Below, one piece after another: positions 16,001 through 26,128 of a stretch of 64,000 nucleotides of DNA. Position numbers and translations under genes: made by a program. Under the pieces are notes generated by a model, which worked only from the letters and a program-made list of their open reading frames with translations, was not told the DNA's origin and did not search any database. Source of the stretch: Halichondria panicea (taxonomy: Eukaryota; Porifera; Demospongiae; Suberitida; Halichondriidae); contig NC_087380.1 of NCBI RefSeq assembly GCF_963675165.1, positions 7,574,517 to 7,638,516 on the forward strand. Reading direction: 5' to 3'. Numbering within the stretch: position 1 is the stretch's first letter; every line of letters begins with the position of its first letter.

Positions 16001-18141
16001 TCAAGTTGATGTATGTTTAGAACGTATGTAATTAGTATAAGAATGTGCATGCGGTTATAATTGCTAAAACTGTACTAATAGAGTGTCAGTGTTGATGAGG
16101 AGACCACTAGTGATCCATACACAGCACCAGTCGAGTGTCTCCCCACAGTGCACACATTGGAAAAGTAAGTACTCCTCTCATCACTTCATGGGCTTGTTTT
16201 CGGAGCTAACTCTGACTCTCCATAATTTGCAGTGGGTTAGAAAGGTCCAATTTCTAAAATATGGATTAATTTTAGTAGCTGCTATCTTCCGCCCCCTCCC
16301 CTCACAGCACACTCAACTATCCCCACCCCCTCCACACACACACACACACACACACCCTCACAGCACACTCAACTATCCCCACCCCCTCCACGGAGCAGTG
16401 GCCATTGGTAAGAGACCCGGAGTGGTGCGTGAGCTAGTCATGATGTTTGGGATCAACAAAGAGGACGATCACAAACGCACTCCTCTCATGTTTGCTGCCC
16501 TCGGCAACAACAAACGATCGTCCGTTTCCACGCTGATCGAGTGTGGGGCTGACTTGAACAGACAGGATGTTAGTGGTCTCACGGCTCTACATGTGGCCTG
16601 CTACCATGGCAACAAGGCCGCAGCAAACGTACTGCTGAATAAAGGAGCAGTAATCGAAATCTTAGATGCGAAAGTGAGTCTATGTTGAAGTGGACAATGC
16701 ATAGATTAGAGGAGCTGGATATGCCTAATAATTATAACTTGTCTGCATCTTGTACCCTGTGAATGTACACAGACTTGCCATTACTACAGGGTCACAGTGC
16801 ATTTCATTGGAGCATGGTTCCCGAGACACACAGCTGCCTCCAACTGCTATTGAGGGTGATAAGGTCTCTTGAGCTAGCTAGCTACATATGAGTGCAATCT
16901 ACAATTTCTGGCTGATTTTGATAGCCCATATTAGCTTGCATGAGTTTGGGACGTCCATGCAATTTAAATGGCATAATTATTTTTGAGCAGCTAAAAGAAG
17001 GCCCTATTAATACATGACATGATTCACCTTGTACAGGCATGCCTCTCCAAGTATTCTGAGGGAAGCTGACAGTGGCGGACTAACCGCTCTACACTGGGCC
17101 ATTCATTTCAAGAGACCACATCATCTTGCACTGCTATTGAAGAAGTGAGTACATAATACAATAGCACTGAATAGAAGTGAAACTAAGCAATTATTTGTGT
17201 GATAGCACTGCTTACTTAACCTCAGGGCATGTATAGCCACAGGAGGCATGCAATAAAGATGACTGTGTATGTGTATGTGTACGTGTATTCAATAGTTGAT
17301 TTAGAAGTGAAAGCAATCAATTGTGTGATAACTTTCTCCTGCATGTTTGGTCTCATTATCATTACATCAGACTCTCTGCTGTACCCATGCATGCACTGTA
17401 GGTATGGTGACCCTGTTCACTTGGACAAGGAGGGGAGGTCTCTAGTCACGTACGCACTGCAGAAGGAATCACTCGACTGCATGAAGGTTCAACAAATACG
17501 TAGTTTAATTTATATTAGGTACAAACACTATAACCTTTCAAATGATGTGCCAGAGTTACTGACTGCTTTACGTAGACTTTACCATAATTATATAGCTGAT
17601 AAAGTACGCTGCTCCCCCCCCCACACACACACAGGTGTTGATATCCGCCCACCCCACACTCCTCACATTCCCTGACATCACACAGAGCACCCCCTTCCAT
17701 CACGCCAGTGCACACCCCTCACCACACCCACTCCTATATCTCCTCTCTCACGAGAGCACGCCCCTGTTAATCAACGCCACCAACAGCTACCAACGTACTC
17801 CCCTCCATTGTGCCGTGGCCTACAACAGTGTGTACAATACAGACCTATTGCTACGGCGAGGGGCGGACGTACAACTGTGCGATAATGAGGGGAAAACCCC
17901 TCTTGATTACGCCCACGAGCTGGAGAATGGAGAGGACATGCTCGCAATACTAGAAGGTGATATTAAATTACATAACTAATTTGTAGGAATGCATGTACGT
18001 ACGTATAATAATTATTATTGATCAATTAGTTTTTTATATACAGGACACGCCTCCTTTGAGTGGACTGATGTGGAGAGTTCACGACCTCACGAACAGAACG
18101 ATTTAGCACCACCTGGTAGTAGATTCTGTACCGTCTCGTAG
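13031..18141 (+). CDS. Degenerate kinesin motor + DEP + ankyrin-repeat protein
   Basis: Fourteen in-phase exons: 13031-13181, 13247-14372, 14544-14635, 14687-14794, 14871-15008, 15153-15294, 15471-15996, 16082-16164, 16364-16673, 16790-16863, 17037-17144, 17402-17486, 17635-17956 and 18044-18141; 1120 residues. Residues 1-375 follow a kinesin motor fold: YSFDGVF, LAGYNGT, LVVVINESVHDLL, HHTICTISVE, LTQLLKEALGGNCKTLLLT and LASRARLIQNSP. The nucleotide-binding parts are gone: after YNGT comes VISMATQ instead of the P-loop, SSRSH is replaced by KTIHH, and DLAGSE by EVCPSD. Residues about 540-605 resemble a DEP domain (FSGAAIVRWLMESV, AVCLGDLLLTRGALVH, SLFYYAKE). A Ser/Thr-rich linker follows, then ankyrin repeats at about 789-1085 (RTPLMFAALGN, GLTALHVACYHGN, RTPLHCAVAYN). 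Likely a non-hydrolysing scaffold (inference). I know no named orthologue. Confidence 0.82.
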
Positions 18142-19587
18142 CTCTCAATTTTAAAATCCTTTAGTTTTTTCTTAAATTATTATAGAAGAATTATCAAATC
18201 AAAGAAACTGTCAAATGACAGGGGAAACATTATACCATACAACTATATACAAATGATGAGATTCTGGAAAAGCTATTGATTGATTTATCACACTGAATTA
18301 ATACAAAAACTGAAATGTTCTGAACTAGTGGAAACAGTCACATGCATGAAATGAATGCTGGCCGTTCATTGGCTGACGGAATCATCTGATGAGTCCATGT
18401 TCCTCAGGGAGGGGGGGTAGGGGCGTATGCAGTCTTAGTTGTCATGGAAACTGTGGGTGTGCGTGAGTATGTGCGTGTGTGAGGGGGTGGGTGAGTGGGT
18501 GTGTGTACTGTAGTAGTAGGTATTGAAGCTGTAAACATTATATCTTAGATTAAGGTTTGTATTTTGAATTAACTTTCAGTTTGAGTAGACTGAGTACATA
18601 TCAGCTTATAGCGGGTAACTTTCGAGGGTCTAATTTTTTCCGCAGATTAACCATTTTTGTAAATTTTGCGTATAATATAAATTGGGGAAATCCGCAAAAA
18701 TATTAGCCCTTGAAAAGCTATACGATAGTTCTAGAAGCCACCAATGCTCAGGTTGTTTGCATAGCAACATTGTATGGTGGTTTTGTGGTAATGCAGTGAG
18801 TTGATTAGTATCTTGCAAGGTCTATGCAAACAGCTGCTACAGTAAACAAGTTTCAATTCCAGTATTATTCAGATTTTAAACACACTTAAGTACATCACAT
18901 TTAGCAGTTAGTAAATGGACTTTTTGTAAGTAGATACACAAAGTGATATTGTAGTATAGGTGAAAGATAGAAGTTGCATCCGTTATGAAAGCGGTACTTT
19001 GCACAATCAACATAGAGCTAGACAAAGTCAATAACCTAATGCTCACAACAGATGCATGCGTGTGTGTGTTGACACTCTCTCTTAGCTATTGCTTGAGTAG
19101 TTAAACCAATCACACGCACGCACACACACACACACACACGCACGCACACACACACACACACGCACGCATATACTATAGGGATGCTTAGACTTATTTCCAC
19201 CCAGTCCACAACTGAATTTACAGTCTTTTAAGAAACTACTAAATATTTGTACAGCTCAGGATAGTGACATTGAACCTACTGCGGTAGAATAATTTCAATT
19301 TTCGTATGATGCTCTACTACAATACGAAAAATACGAAAATAACCTGCTATACGGTATATACAAGGGGAAGGCTTCTTGTAAATGAATAAGTTTACCACAA
19401 TAAACTGAAGTATGTACATGCACATTCACTAAGGGGGAGGCTTTTTTTTCTTGTAGTACACTAAAAAAATAAACTGTAGTACACAAATGGAAGCAAAGTA
19501 AATGTAGAGTTAAGGAAGGATTCCATGCAGGTACAATTAATGCAAATGAATGCTACATTCGATAAATCCTAATCGAAACAAAGTCAG
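18142..19587. other. Non-coding spacer between the ankyrin gene and receptor copy 1
   Basis: Contains the 3' UTR of the ankyrin gene, a TATAGCGGGT-type element (18,607-18,725), GT- and CA-rich tracts (18,460-18,510 and 19,115-19,165) and a partial copy of the same MITE family near 19,250-19,361. The same stretch recurs after the degraded ankyrin copy 2 (26,129-27,794), so it is part of the duplicated unit. Confidence 0.7.
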
Positions 19588-22407
19588 TTACACTCTCTCT
19601 TTCTCATTCAGTGCAGCTATAGTGATTGACCCACCTTTAATGGACATTGAGTTGTTGTCCTTCATGGTGGAGAGAGTGTCCTCTGAGCTGGGATTGCGGG
19701 TTATGGTGGTTAGGTTGACAGCTGTGTCTTTTCCAGTAACCTTCTGATTCGGTTTATTCTGGTCGGGCCTGAAGAAAATAATAAAGAGTTTCGGCCCAAA
19801 CAAACAGCCGAGAACGGCAAAAGCACTCAACACAGAGGCTAGCCCAGTGATGGCATTTTGAATCTCTTGTCTCTTTTCGATTATAAAGTAAGCATACAGT
19901 CCAACAAAAGCAGCCCAAATGATTGCAATAATGAAAGTACAAAACGAAACAAATTTGGCTTCATTGAAATTTTTCGGATATTTGAAGCTCAGCACACCGA
20001 GTATGGTAGACAAAATAATGAGGATTGTTTCGTAGATGGCACAGATTATCAAAATAGCAACGTGATCGACAACACAAGACACGACGATTTCCGGGAGTTT
20101 ATTTTGATCTTCACGATTCGGTCGCACATTTCTGGAGACGCCTGGATGTACAACAATTAAACCTACGACCACAATAAGTACTTGACCAAATATTATTATG
20201 CTCGTGAAAATCACTTGATAGTAAGGCTCCGTGAATCTAGTTCGTGACAAATTTACAGACCTGTAAAATATTCTCGTTACTCGAACAATCTTGACCAACA
20301 GAGCGCCAAATATAATTGAATAACATACCCAAAATCCCATTCTCTGTACGACACAGACTCCCGGCTCAGGAGGACTCACATACACAAATGCCAGAATAAA
20401 GATCAGTCCGATACCACTGAGTAAAGTAATCATTTGTTCTCTTCCTGAAGATTTTACAACCGGTGTCTTCCAGTATATAACATACATTATGGTGACGGCT
20501 GCAACAGCTATGAGGCCCAACACAGCAAGTATTATCACAATAATCGAGAATGTATCACTATGGCGAATAAACGACTCTGGTATTGGAACACACGAGTCGC
20601 TGCCAACCAGCGGATTGTTTCCCCAAGTCTCCCCTCCACACTGCAGACACTGCATGCCCATGGGATTTGAGGAATAGTTACCGCCTACACACGGGTCACA
20701 TGTCCCACAACACGAAGACTGTACAATTCTTCTGTACTCACCCACCTCACATCTCCCACACTGCGATATCTGAGGTTGCCTGCGAATGGAATTAGTTGAA
20801 TTGTCTATTCCGAATTGAAGATTTTGCATATCAAAAATTGTTAGTGCTTCAAGATTGCTATCGTTCAGTACAGAACTGTCCCATATTCCTGCTCTATAAA
20901 GGAAGTAATCTCCATTTCTGATATAACCCTTTGCTTGATAGTTTAATATCTCATATTTCCCCTCAATGTTTCCTTGGCTATCGAAAACGATTCTGTTTCC
21001 AGTGATATTATTAACAAAGTCCAACTGACGGATGTACTGAAGCAGTACGCTTCCTGTTAGTTGTTGAGATTGTCCAGCACACGATCGGTTGGTTTTGTCC
21101 CAAACTATTGGTAACTGACAATTGTCGTGGAGAAAGTTCTGTAGAGCATGTGCATAAGCATACACGGCATCTATTACCAGGGGAACCAAATTTCCTTGAT
21201 GGTATTGAGGTAGACCTGTCACACTCTCATTCTGTGAGCATACGTTTAGTACGCTTGTATTTAATATGTCACAGTCTGCAAAGGCGGCGTAATATTCTGT
21301 GAACCACGGATTTCTGGCATTGCTATCGATAGTAACTTGTGAGAAGTATTCGTTGAATTGTGTCACATGTTCAGTCAAGGGTGCAATTCCGTATAAACCA
21401 GCAGCTGTCTCACTAAACTGGCTCACGATATTATTAGACCTTGCCCAAGAATCACTAGCTATCCAAGTGAATCGAGTTCTGGCTGACGTCGAGTTTGCAA
21501 TTCTACGAAGCACTTGCTCAGCGTTGTCTAGAGAAGCAAACACAATTACAACATTTGCTGACGAGGCAATGAGTGCATCAGCTAACGTATCGAAATCCGA
21601 GTCCACGAAACTATCCTCGATTCCCATATCCAGATCGATACAAATACTATTGTTTGAAGCTAATTCCCTAAATTCAGATATTGCAGGATCTCCGTACGAA
21701 TTTCGTGAGTAGATAGTAGAAACGTATGTCCAGTTGAAATTCAGTAAAATGTCGAGCATAGCTCTAACCTGTTGGTCATCTGGTGGAATTGTTCGGTAGA
21801 AATATTCGTAGCGATCTCGATTGCTCAAAATAGCCGAGGTAGATGAATAACTGATTTGAGGGATTTGGAATAACCGTGCTAGACTAGCTACCGGGACACT
21901 GACTCGGCTTGCAGCTGCACCAATGATACCAGAAGTGGGAGGGTTAATGGAGACATTATTCACCGTGTTGTTAGGGCCCATACATGACAACTGACAGCTT
22001 TGAATGTCCAATTCACTTCCTGTGATTACCAAATCAATCGTTTCGTCCAGTCCTATATTCTCACTGATGCATGTGTCTCGAATGTCATAGCCTATTTCTA
22101 GCCCTGCCAAAAGTTCTGAGTCGTTGTTTATAAGGTCGATTGCAAAAAGCATTGCTTCCATCATCTGCAGACCGTCCTCAGTTGCAATTGCTCCGCATTG
22201 ACCTCCACCTGAACCGGGATCATCTGAATGAACTGGAATGAGTCCTCCAAACACAAAATCTTTGTTTATTCTGTTCTGAGCTCCTCGTATGCGATTGTCT
22301 GTCGTACGCAAAACTTCCGATGATTGTGCATAATTAAATTGCAATGCAGCGACAGTTGAGAGTGTTACCAGTAGAAGGATGAACAAAGATGGTGTCATTG
22401 TGAGCAT
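19588..22407 (-). CDS. Family C GPCR, metabotropic-glutamate-like receptor, copy 1
   Basis: Intronless, 939 residues. Signal peptide at about 1-21; Venus-flytrap ligand domain to about 545; cysteine-rich domain at about 547-605 (CGRCEVGEYRR, CCGTCDPC, CLQCGG); seven hydrophobic segments from about 614 to 875, including the mGluR-typical NFNEAKFVSF before TM6; cytoplasmic tail ending KERV. By eye against mGluR1, several glutamate-site positions are kept: Ser/Thr in YSSTS, Asp in PPDDQ, Tyr in SYGD and Asp in ASDSW. The position of the mGluR Arg that grips the distal carboxylate is Met82 here but Arg82 in copies 2 and 3. The ligand is therefore uncertain. Plasma-membrane location is family knowledge. 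The ATG at 22405-22407 was chosen because a hydrophobic signal peptide follows. Confidence 0.95.
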   Translation of the reverse strand: MLTMTPSLFILLLVTLSTVAALQFNYAQSSEVLRTTDNRIRGAQNRINKDFVFGGLIPVHSDDPGSGGGQCGAIATEDGLQMMEAMLFAIDLINNDSELLAGLEIGYDIRDTCISENIGLDETIDLVITGSELDIQSCQLSCMGPNNTVNNVSINPPTSGIIGAAASRVSVPVASLARLFQIPQISYSSTSAILSNRDRYEYFYRTIPPDDQQVRAMLDILLNFNWTYVSTIYSRNSYGDPAISEFRELASNNSICIDLDMGIEDSFVDSDFDTLADALIASSANVVIVFASLDNAEQVLRRIANSTSARTRFTWIASDSWARSNNIVSQFSETAAGLYGIAPLTEHVTQFNEYFSQVTIDSNARNPWFTEYYAAFADCDILNTSVLNVCSQNESVTGLPQYHQGNLVPLVIDAVYAYAHALQNFLHDNCQLPIVWDKTNRSCAGQSQQLTGSVLLQYIRQLDFVNNITGNRIVFDSQGNIEGKYEILNYQAKGYIRNGDYFLYRAGIWDSSVLNDSNLEALTIFDMQNLQFGIDNSTNSIRRQPQISQCGRCEVGEYRRIVQSSCCGTCDPCVGGNYSSNPMGMQCLQCGGETWGNNPLVGSDSCVPIPESFIRHSDTFSIIVIILAVLGLIAVAAVTIMYVIYWKTPVVKSSGREQMITLLSGIGLIFILAFVYVSPPEPGVCVVQRMGFWVCYSIIFGALLVKIVRVTRIFYRSVNLSRTRFTEPYYQVIFTSIIIFGQVLIVVVGLIVVHPGVSRNVRPNREDQNKLPEIVVSCVVDHVAILIICAIYETILIILSTILGVLSFKYPKNFNEAKFVSFCTFIIAIIWAAFVGLYAYFIIEKRQEIQNAITGLASVLSAFAVLGCLFGPKLFIIFFRPDQNKPNQKVTGKDTAVNLTTITRNPSSEDTLSTMKDNNSMSIKGGSITIAALNEKERV

Positions 22408-23487
22408 CGTGTACCTGCATGTGTATTAAAGAATTTATATGTTTATACCATATCAAATGTGCAATCACTAATAGTTTCATAGCTTATTATATCTAGCTGC
22501 CATACAATATATAACACTGACACTTACTGATTATGCAAGCAGCTATACTGAGCTAGATCTGTAACATTAACTTCCAAGTGCAACTTTTATAGCAGACTTT
22601 TGTTATACATGACATCGACAGTGAACTTCCTCCGCTTTGCTAAGCAAGGAAGAAATTTACCCACAGCATAATTATGCGCATGCGCATAGATACAGTGTCA
22701 GAGGAATGAATGACTCCCCGGTGGGAGTGACCTAGCCTCGTTCCCAGGCCTTACTTTTTCTTGCTGTTGTCACTGTTCATCCATAAATCACTACATGTAG
22801 AAAGACATAGTGAGGCAGCAAAGAAAGAAATGGGCGTACAGTTAAAGAAAAGTAAGGCCTGGTTTGGGAAATCGCGTGATCCACAAGGATTTTTATGAAC
22901 GTGGGCGATATGTAGCCCACAATCGTGACGTAAGGTATTCTCCCACGCATTCAGAGTTAATAAGACTGTATATGTACTGAGACAACCACCAAGCTGTGCT
23001 GCAAGTCAGATCAGAGAACCAGCGTGGCCAGCTCTAGTGGCAGTAGCTACCTGCTATATATGATAATGATGACTAAGCTATTCTTGATCTATACTAGCAT
23101 GTAGAAAGACACAAGAAAAGGTAATAGTCTGATAGAATCTGAACACACAATCTAGACTAGTAGATCATCTAAGGCATATAGCTAGCTATAGTGCTTGCAA
23201 ACTTCCAGTTCCAAGTCCATGTCCAGCTTGCTGCAGGCAAAGTTTTATTAGTCATAGATATCTGCGTGGGCAGTCCAACATCTCTAGCTCAGCATGCCCA
23301 CGCTCATTTTCACCCTTCTACCACCCTTCTACCCTCACGCGACTTCCCGATACAGGCTCTCCTTTTTCCTAATTCTACGTCTATTTCTTTCTTTATTCCT
23401 CCAATTAATACCGTATTTTATGTCATTCCTGCCGCCCTAAGGTGTGGGGGACTCCCCAAGGAGTGAATGACTCCCTATGCGCATGCC
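22408..23487. other. Non-coding region upstream of receptor copy 1
   Basis: The first ~290 bp match the upstream regions of copies 2 and 3 (promoter side, ending around a GCGCATGCGCAT palindrome). Then comes a MITE-like insert (22,733-22,874) and AT-rich DNA with no gene seen up to the foldback element. Confidence 0.65.
22733..22874. repeat. MITE-like inverted-repeat element
   Basis: The left end TAGCCTCGTTCCCAGGCC with TTACTTTTTCTT is matched inversely by AAGAAAAGTAAGGCCTGG near the right end, about 140 bp in all. Same terminal family as 8,108-8,188 and 34,068-34,816. Confidence 0.6.
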
Positions 23488-25009
23488 TATGGGGTGCCGT
23501 TTGTGTCAAAATGCTAATTTTATCCACTTATGCAGAAGTACACTGACTTATACACAAGTGCACAGACTTATACACAAGTACACTGACTTATACAAAAGTA
23601 TGCTGACTTATGCACAAGTATGCTGACTGATACATGATACACAAGTGCACTGACTTATACGTAAGTATGCTGAATTAATTTAACCTTTAACCTTTAACCC
23701 TTTGCACTTACAGAAGCTCTGTAAACATTACTAAGAACAGGCACGTGCATCAGGGGCGGATCCAGGGGTGATTTTGAGGGGCTGAAGCCCCCCCCTTTTG
23801 AAAAAACTACCTATGTATTGCTAGTCTGAGGTTACAACAATTTTGCCACCAACCTTGTTACTTATGCATCTGCATGTAGACTCACTGACTTAAGAGATGC
23901 TAGACAACAGCCAAGTCTAGCTACTAAGAGTATAAAGGATGTAGGCTAGCTAGCTGGACATACTAGCTAGCTAGCTAGCTAGCTAGAACTAATATAAAAG
24001 TGCATAGGTCAACAACTATTGCTGCATGTTGCTGAGTCAGCTCCTTGTGCAATGTTTGTAGCCTCGATCATATCCCAGGCCTCTCTTCCTAGGGGAGGCT
24101 ATTGTGCATGCTGTTGAGCTGCAACATGGAGCAGATCTCAGACTTTTTCAGCTAGTTGCAAGAACCAGCCTTACCTCCTCTCACTCTCAGTGCAGTCTGG
24201 GTAGGCATTGTGATTCTTTCATGTACCAAGAGTGCATGAATGTAGATGTAACATCTACAGTATACATCCTTTTGTTGATTAGAACGAGTTTTTTGATTAA
24301 CTTTTTCATATTCAGTATTCACTTATTAACTCGTACGGTGCCCCTCTCTACTAGCCCCCCCCTTTCATTTTTCCTGGATCCGCCCCTGTGCATGTACAGG
24401 CAGAGTCAAGGCAGACAATAGTAATGTTTACAGAGCTTCTGTTAAGAGTTGTAGCAGCTTGAATTGCATTAGTAAACAGGTTTAAAGCGTTTGACAATAC
24501 TTGCACATTAACTGAAGATTCTGCCATGTCTCGATCTAGTCTATAGACAACCATGTGCAAAGGGTTAAAGGTTAAAGGTTAAATTAATTCAGCACGTGCA
24601 CTTGTGTATAAGTCAGTGCACTTGTGCATAAGTCGGTGCACTTGTGCATAAGTCAGTGCACTTGTGCATAAGTCAGCATACTTGTGCAAAAGTCAAAGTA
24701 CTTGTACAAGTCAGGTTATTATGTATAAGTCAGTGCACCTGTGTATAAGTCAGTGCACCTGTGTATAAGTCTGTGCACTTGCGTATAAGTCTGTGCACTT
24801 GCGTATAAGTCGGTGCACTTGTGTATAAGTCGGTGTACTTGTGTATAAGTCTGTGTACTTGTGTATAAGTATGTGCACTTGTGTATAAGTCAGTGTACTT
24901 CTGCATAAGTCAGTGTACTTGTGGTATAAGTCGGTGCACTTGTGTATAAGTCAGTGTACTTCTGCATAAGTGGATAAAATTAGCATTTTGACACAAACGG
25001 CACCCCATA
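23488..25009. mobile_element. Foldback-like element FB1, arms of ~20-bp tandem repeats
   Basis: The outer ends TATGGGGTGCCGTTTGTGTC (23,488) and its reverse complement (ending 25,009) bound inverted arms. The arms consist of degenerate repeats of ACTTATACACAAGTGCACTG (about 7 in the left arm, many more in the right). Next inward, both arms hold TTTAACCTTTAACCCTTTGCA and AGAAGCTCTGTAAACATTACT. The centre carries a second element (23,751-24,388). No transposase reading frame is visible. The structure matches Foldback/TIR elements with repeat-built termini. A target duplication is not clear (CATGC lies close to both ends). Confidence 0.75.
23751..24388. mobile_element. Non-autonomous element with CAGGGGCGGATCCAGG termini (hAT-like), nested in FB1
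   Basis: Starts CAGGGGCGGATCCAGG and ends CCTGGATCCGCCCCTG, an exact inverted terminal repeat with the CAG...CTG ends usual for hAT elements. The body of about 640 bp has no transposase. Flanking TGCAT is shared on both sides, but an 8-bp duplication is not exact. Confidence 0.6.
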
Positions 25010-25250
25010 CATGCTTGTTTGTTCCCGCCAATGTGACTGTTTTCAATTTAGTAGAATGAAGAGCCAGGATAAAGAGCAAGGTTAGTAGCAAGGTAGCAAT
25101 GAATAGTAGACAGCAAGTGACAGCTGGAATGTAGACCTATGCATGTAAATGAAGAGTATGGTTGCAAGGTTAATATGGGAAAGAACTGGAGCCAAGTGGC
25201 TGAGCTGCAAATCACCCAAATGTACAAGCACACAATGGGTTGCCCTCATG

Positions 25251-25490
25251 AGATGGGAGGGGGGTATTATGAGACGAGAGGGGGGGGTATTGTGAGACGG
25301 GAGGGGGGTATTGTGAGACAGGAGGGGGGTAATATGAGACGAGAGGGGGGTATTGTGAGACAGGAGGGGGGTAATATGAGACGGGAGGGGGGTATTGTGA
25401 GACGGGAGGGGGGTAATATGAGACGGGAGGGGGGTATTGTGAGACGGGAGGGGGTATTGTGAGACGGGAGGGGGGGTATTATGAGCCTAT
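25251..25490. repeat. G-rich minisatellite, GAGACGGGAGGGGGGTATTGT units
   Basis: About ten 21-23 bp units, each with a run of five to seven G plus GGG. The plus strand could form G-quadruplexes. Reading frames through it are repeat artefacts. Confidence 0.9.
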
Positions 25491-25629
25491 AGTGTGGTCC
25501 TACTGTAGCTAGTGTACAGAGCCTATAGTGTGGTCCCACTGTAGCTAGTGGTGGACTTATATTTTCAGGTTTGCATAGTGAAAGGGTTTGTATACCATAT
25601 AGAGTACGCTGCTCCCCCCACACACACTG

Positions 25630-26128
25630 GTGTTGATATCCGCCCACCCCACACTCCTCACATTCCCCGACATCACACAAAGCACTCCCTCCATCACGCC
25701 AGTGCACACCCCTCACCACACCCACTCCTCTATCTCCTCTCTCACGAGAGCACGCCCCTGTTAATCAACGCCACCAACAGCTACCAACGTACTCCCCTCC
25801 ATTGTTCCGTGGCCTACAACAGTGTGTACAATACAGACCTGTTGCTACGGCGAGGGGCGGACGTACAACTGTGCGATAATGAGGGGAAAACCCCTATTGA
25901 TTACGCCCACGAGCTGGAGAACGGAGAGGACATGCTCGCAATACTAGAAGGTGATATTAAATTACATAACTAATTTGTAGGAATCCATGTACGTACGTAT
26001 AATAAATTATAATTGGTCAATTATATACAGGACACGCCTCCTTTGAGTGGACTGATGTGGAGAGTTCACGACCTCACAAACAGAACGATTTAGCACCACC
26101 TGGTAGTAAATTTTGTACCGTCTCGTAG
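25630..26128 (+). pseudogene. Degraded copy 2 of ankyrin-gene exons 13-14
   Basis: Near-identical to 17,635-18,141 (exon 13 copy 25,630-25,950, then intron and exon 14 copy). Three things argue that it is dead. The acceptor reads CACTG instead of CACAG. One base is lost early in the exon (the copy has CTCCCTCCATCACG where the gene has CCCCCTTCCATCACG), which shifts the frame. No upstream exons are present; they are replaced by the foldback element and the G-rich minisatellite. Confidence 0.8.

Noticed and set aside
16300-16363. Upstream duplicate of the acceptor and exon start of ankyrin-gene exon 9
   Set aside because: CAGCACACTCAACTATCCCC occurs twice; the second (exon from 16,364) keeps the frame, while the first would run into CA-repeat coding and is judged unused.
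20583-21712. Open frames antisense to the receptor genes
   Set aside because: They recur in all three copies only because the sense sequence is conserved, and carry no recognisable protein.
23191-23466. 91-residue frame on +
   Set aside because: No similarity, biased composition and no splice partners; treated as chance.
25139-25725. Frames with RREGGIV or SRLTIPP repeats
   Set aside because: Translation of the G-rich minisatellite.
25548-25973. 141-residue frame containing ankyrin-like sequence
   Set aside because: Its second half matches ankyrin exon 13, but it starts in a different phase because of the frameshift; the locus lacks the acceptor and is a decayed copy.
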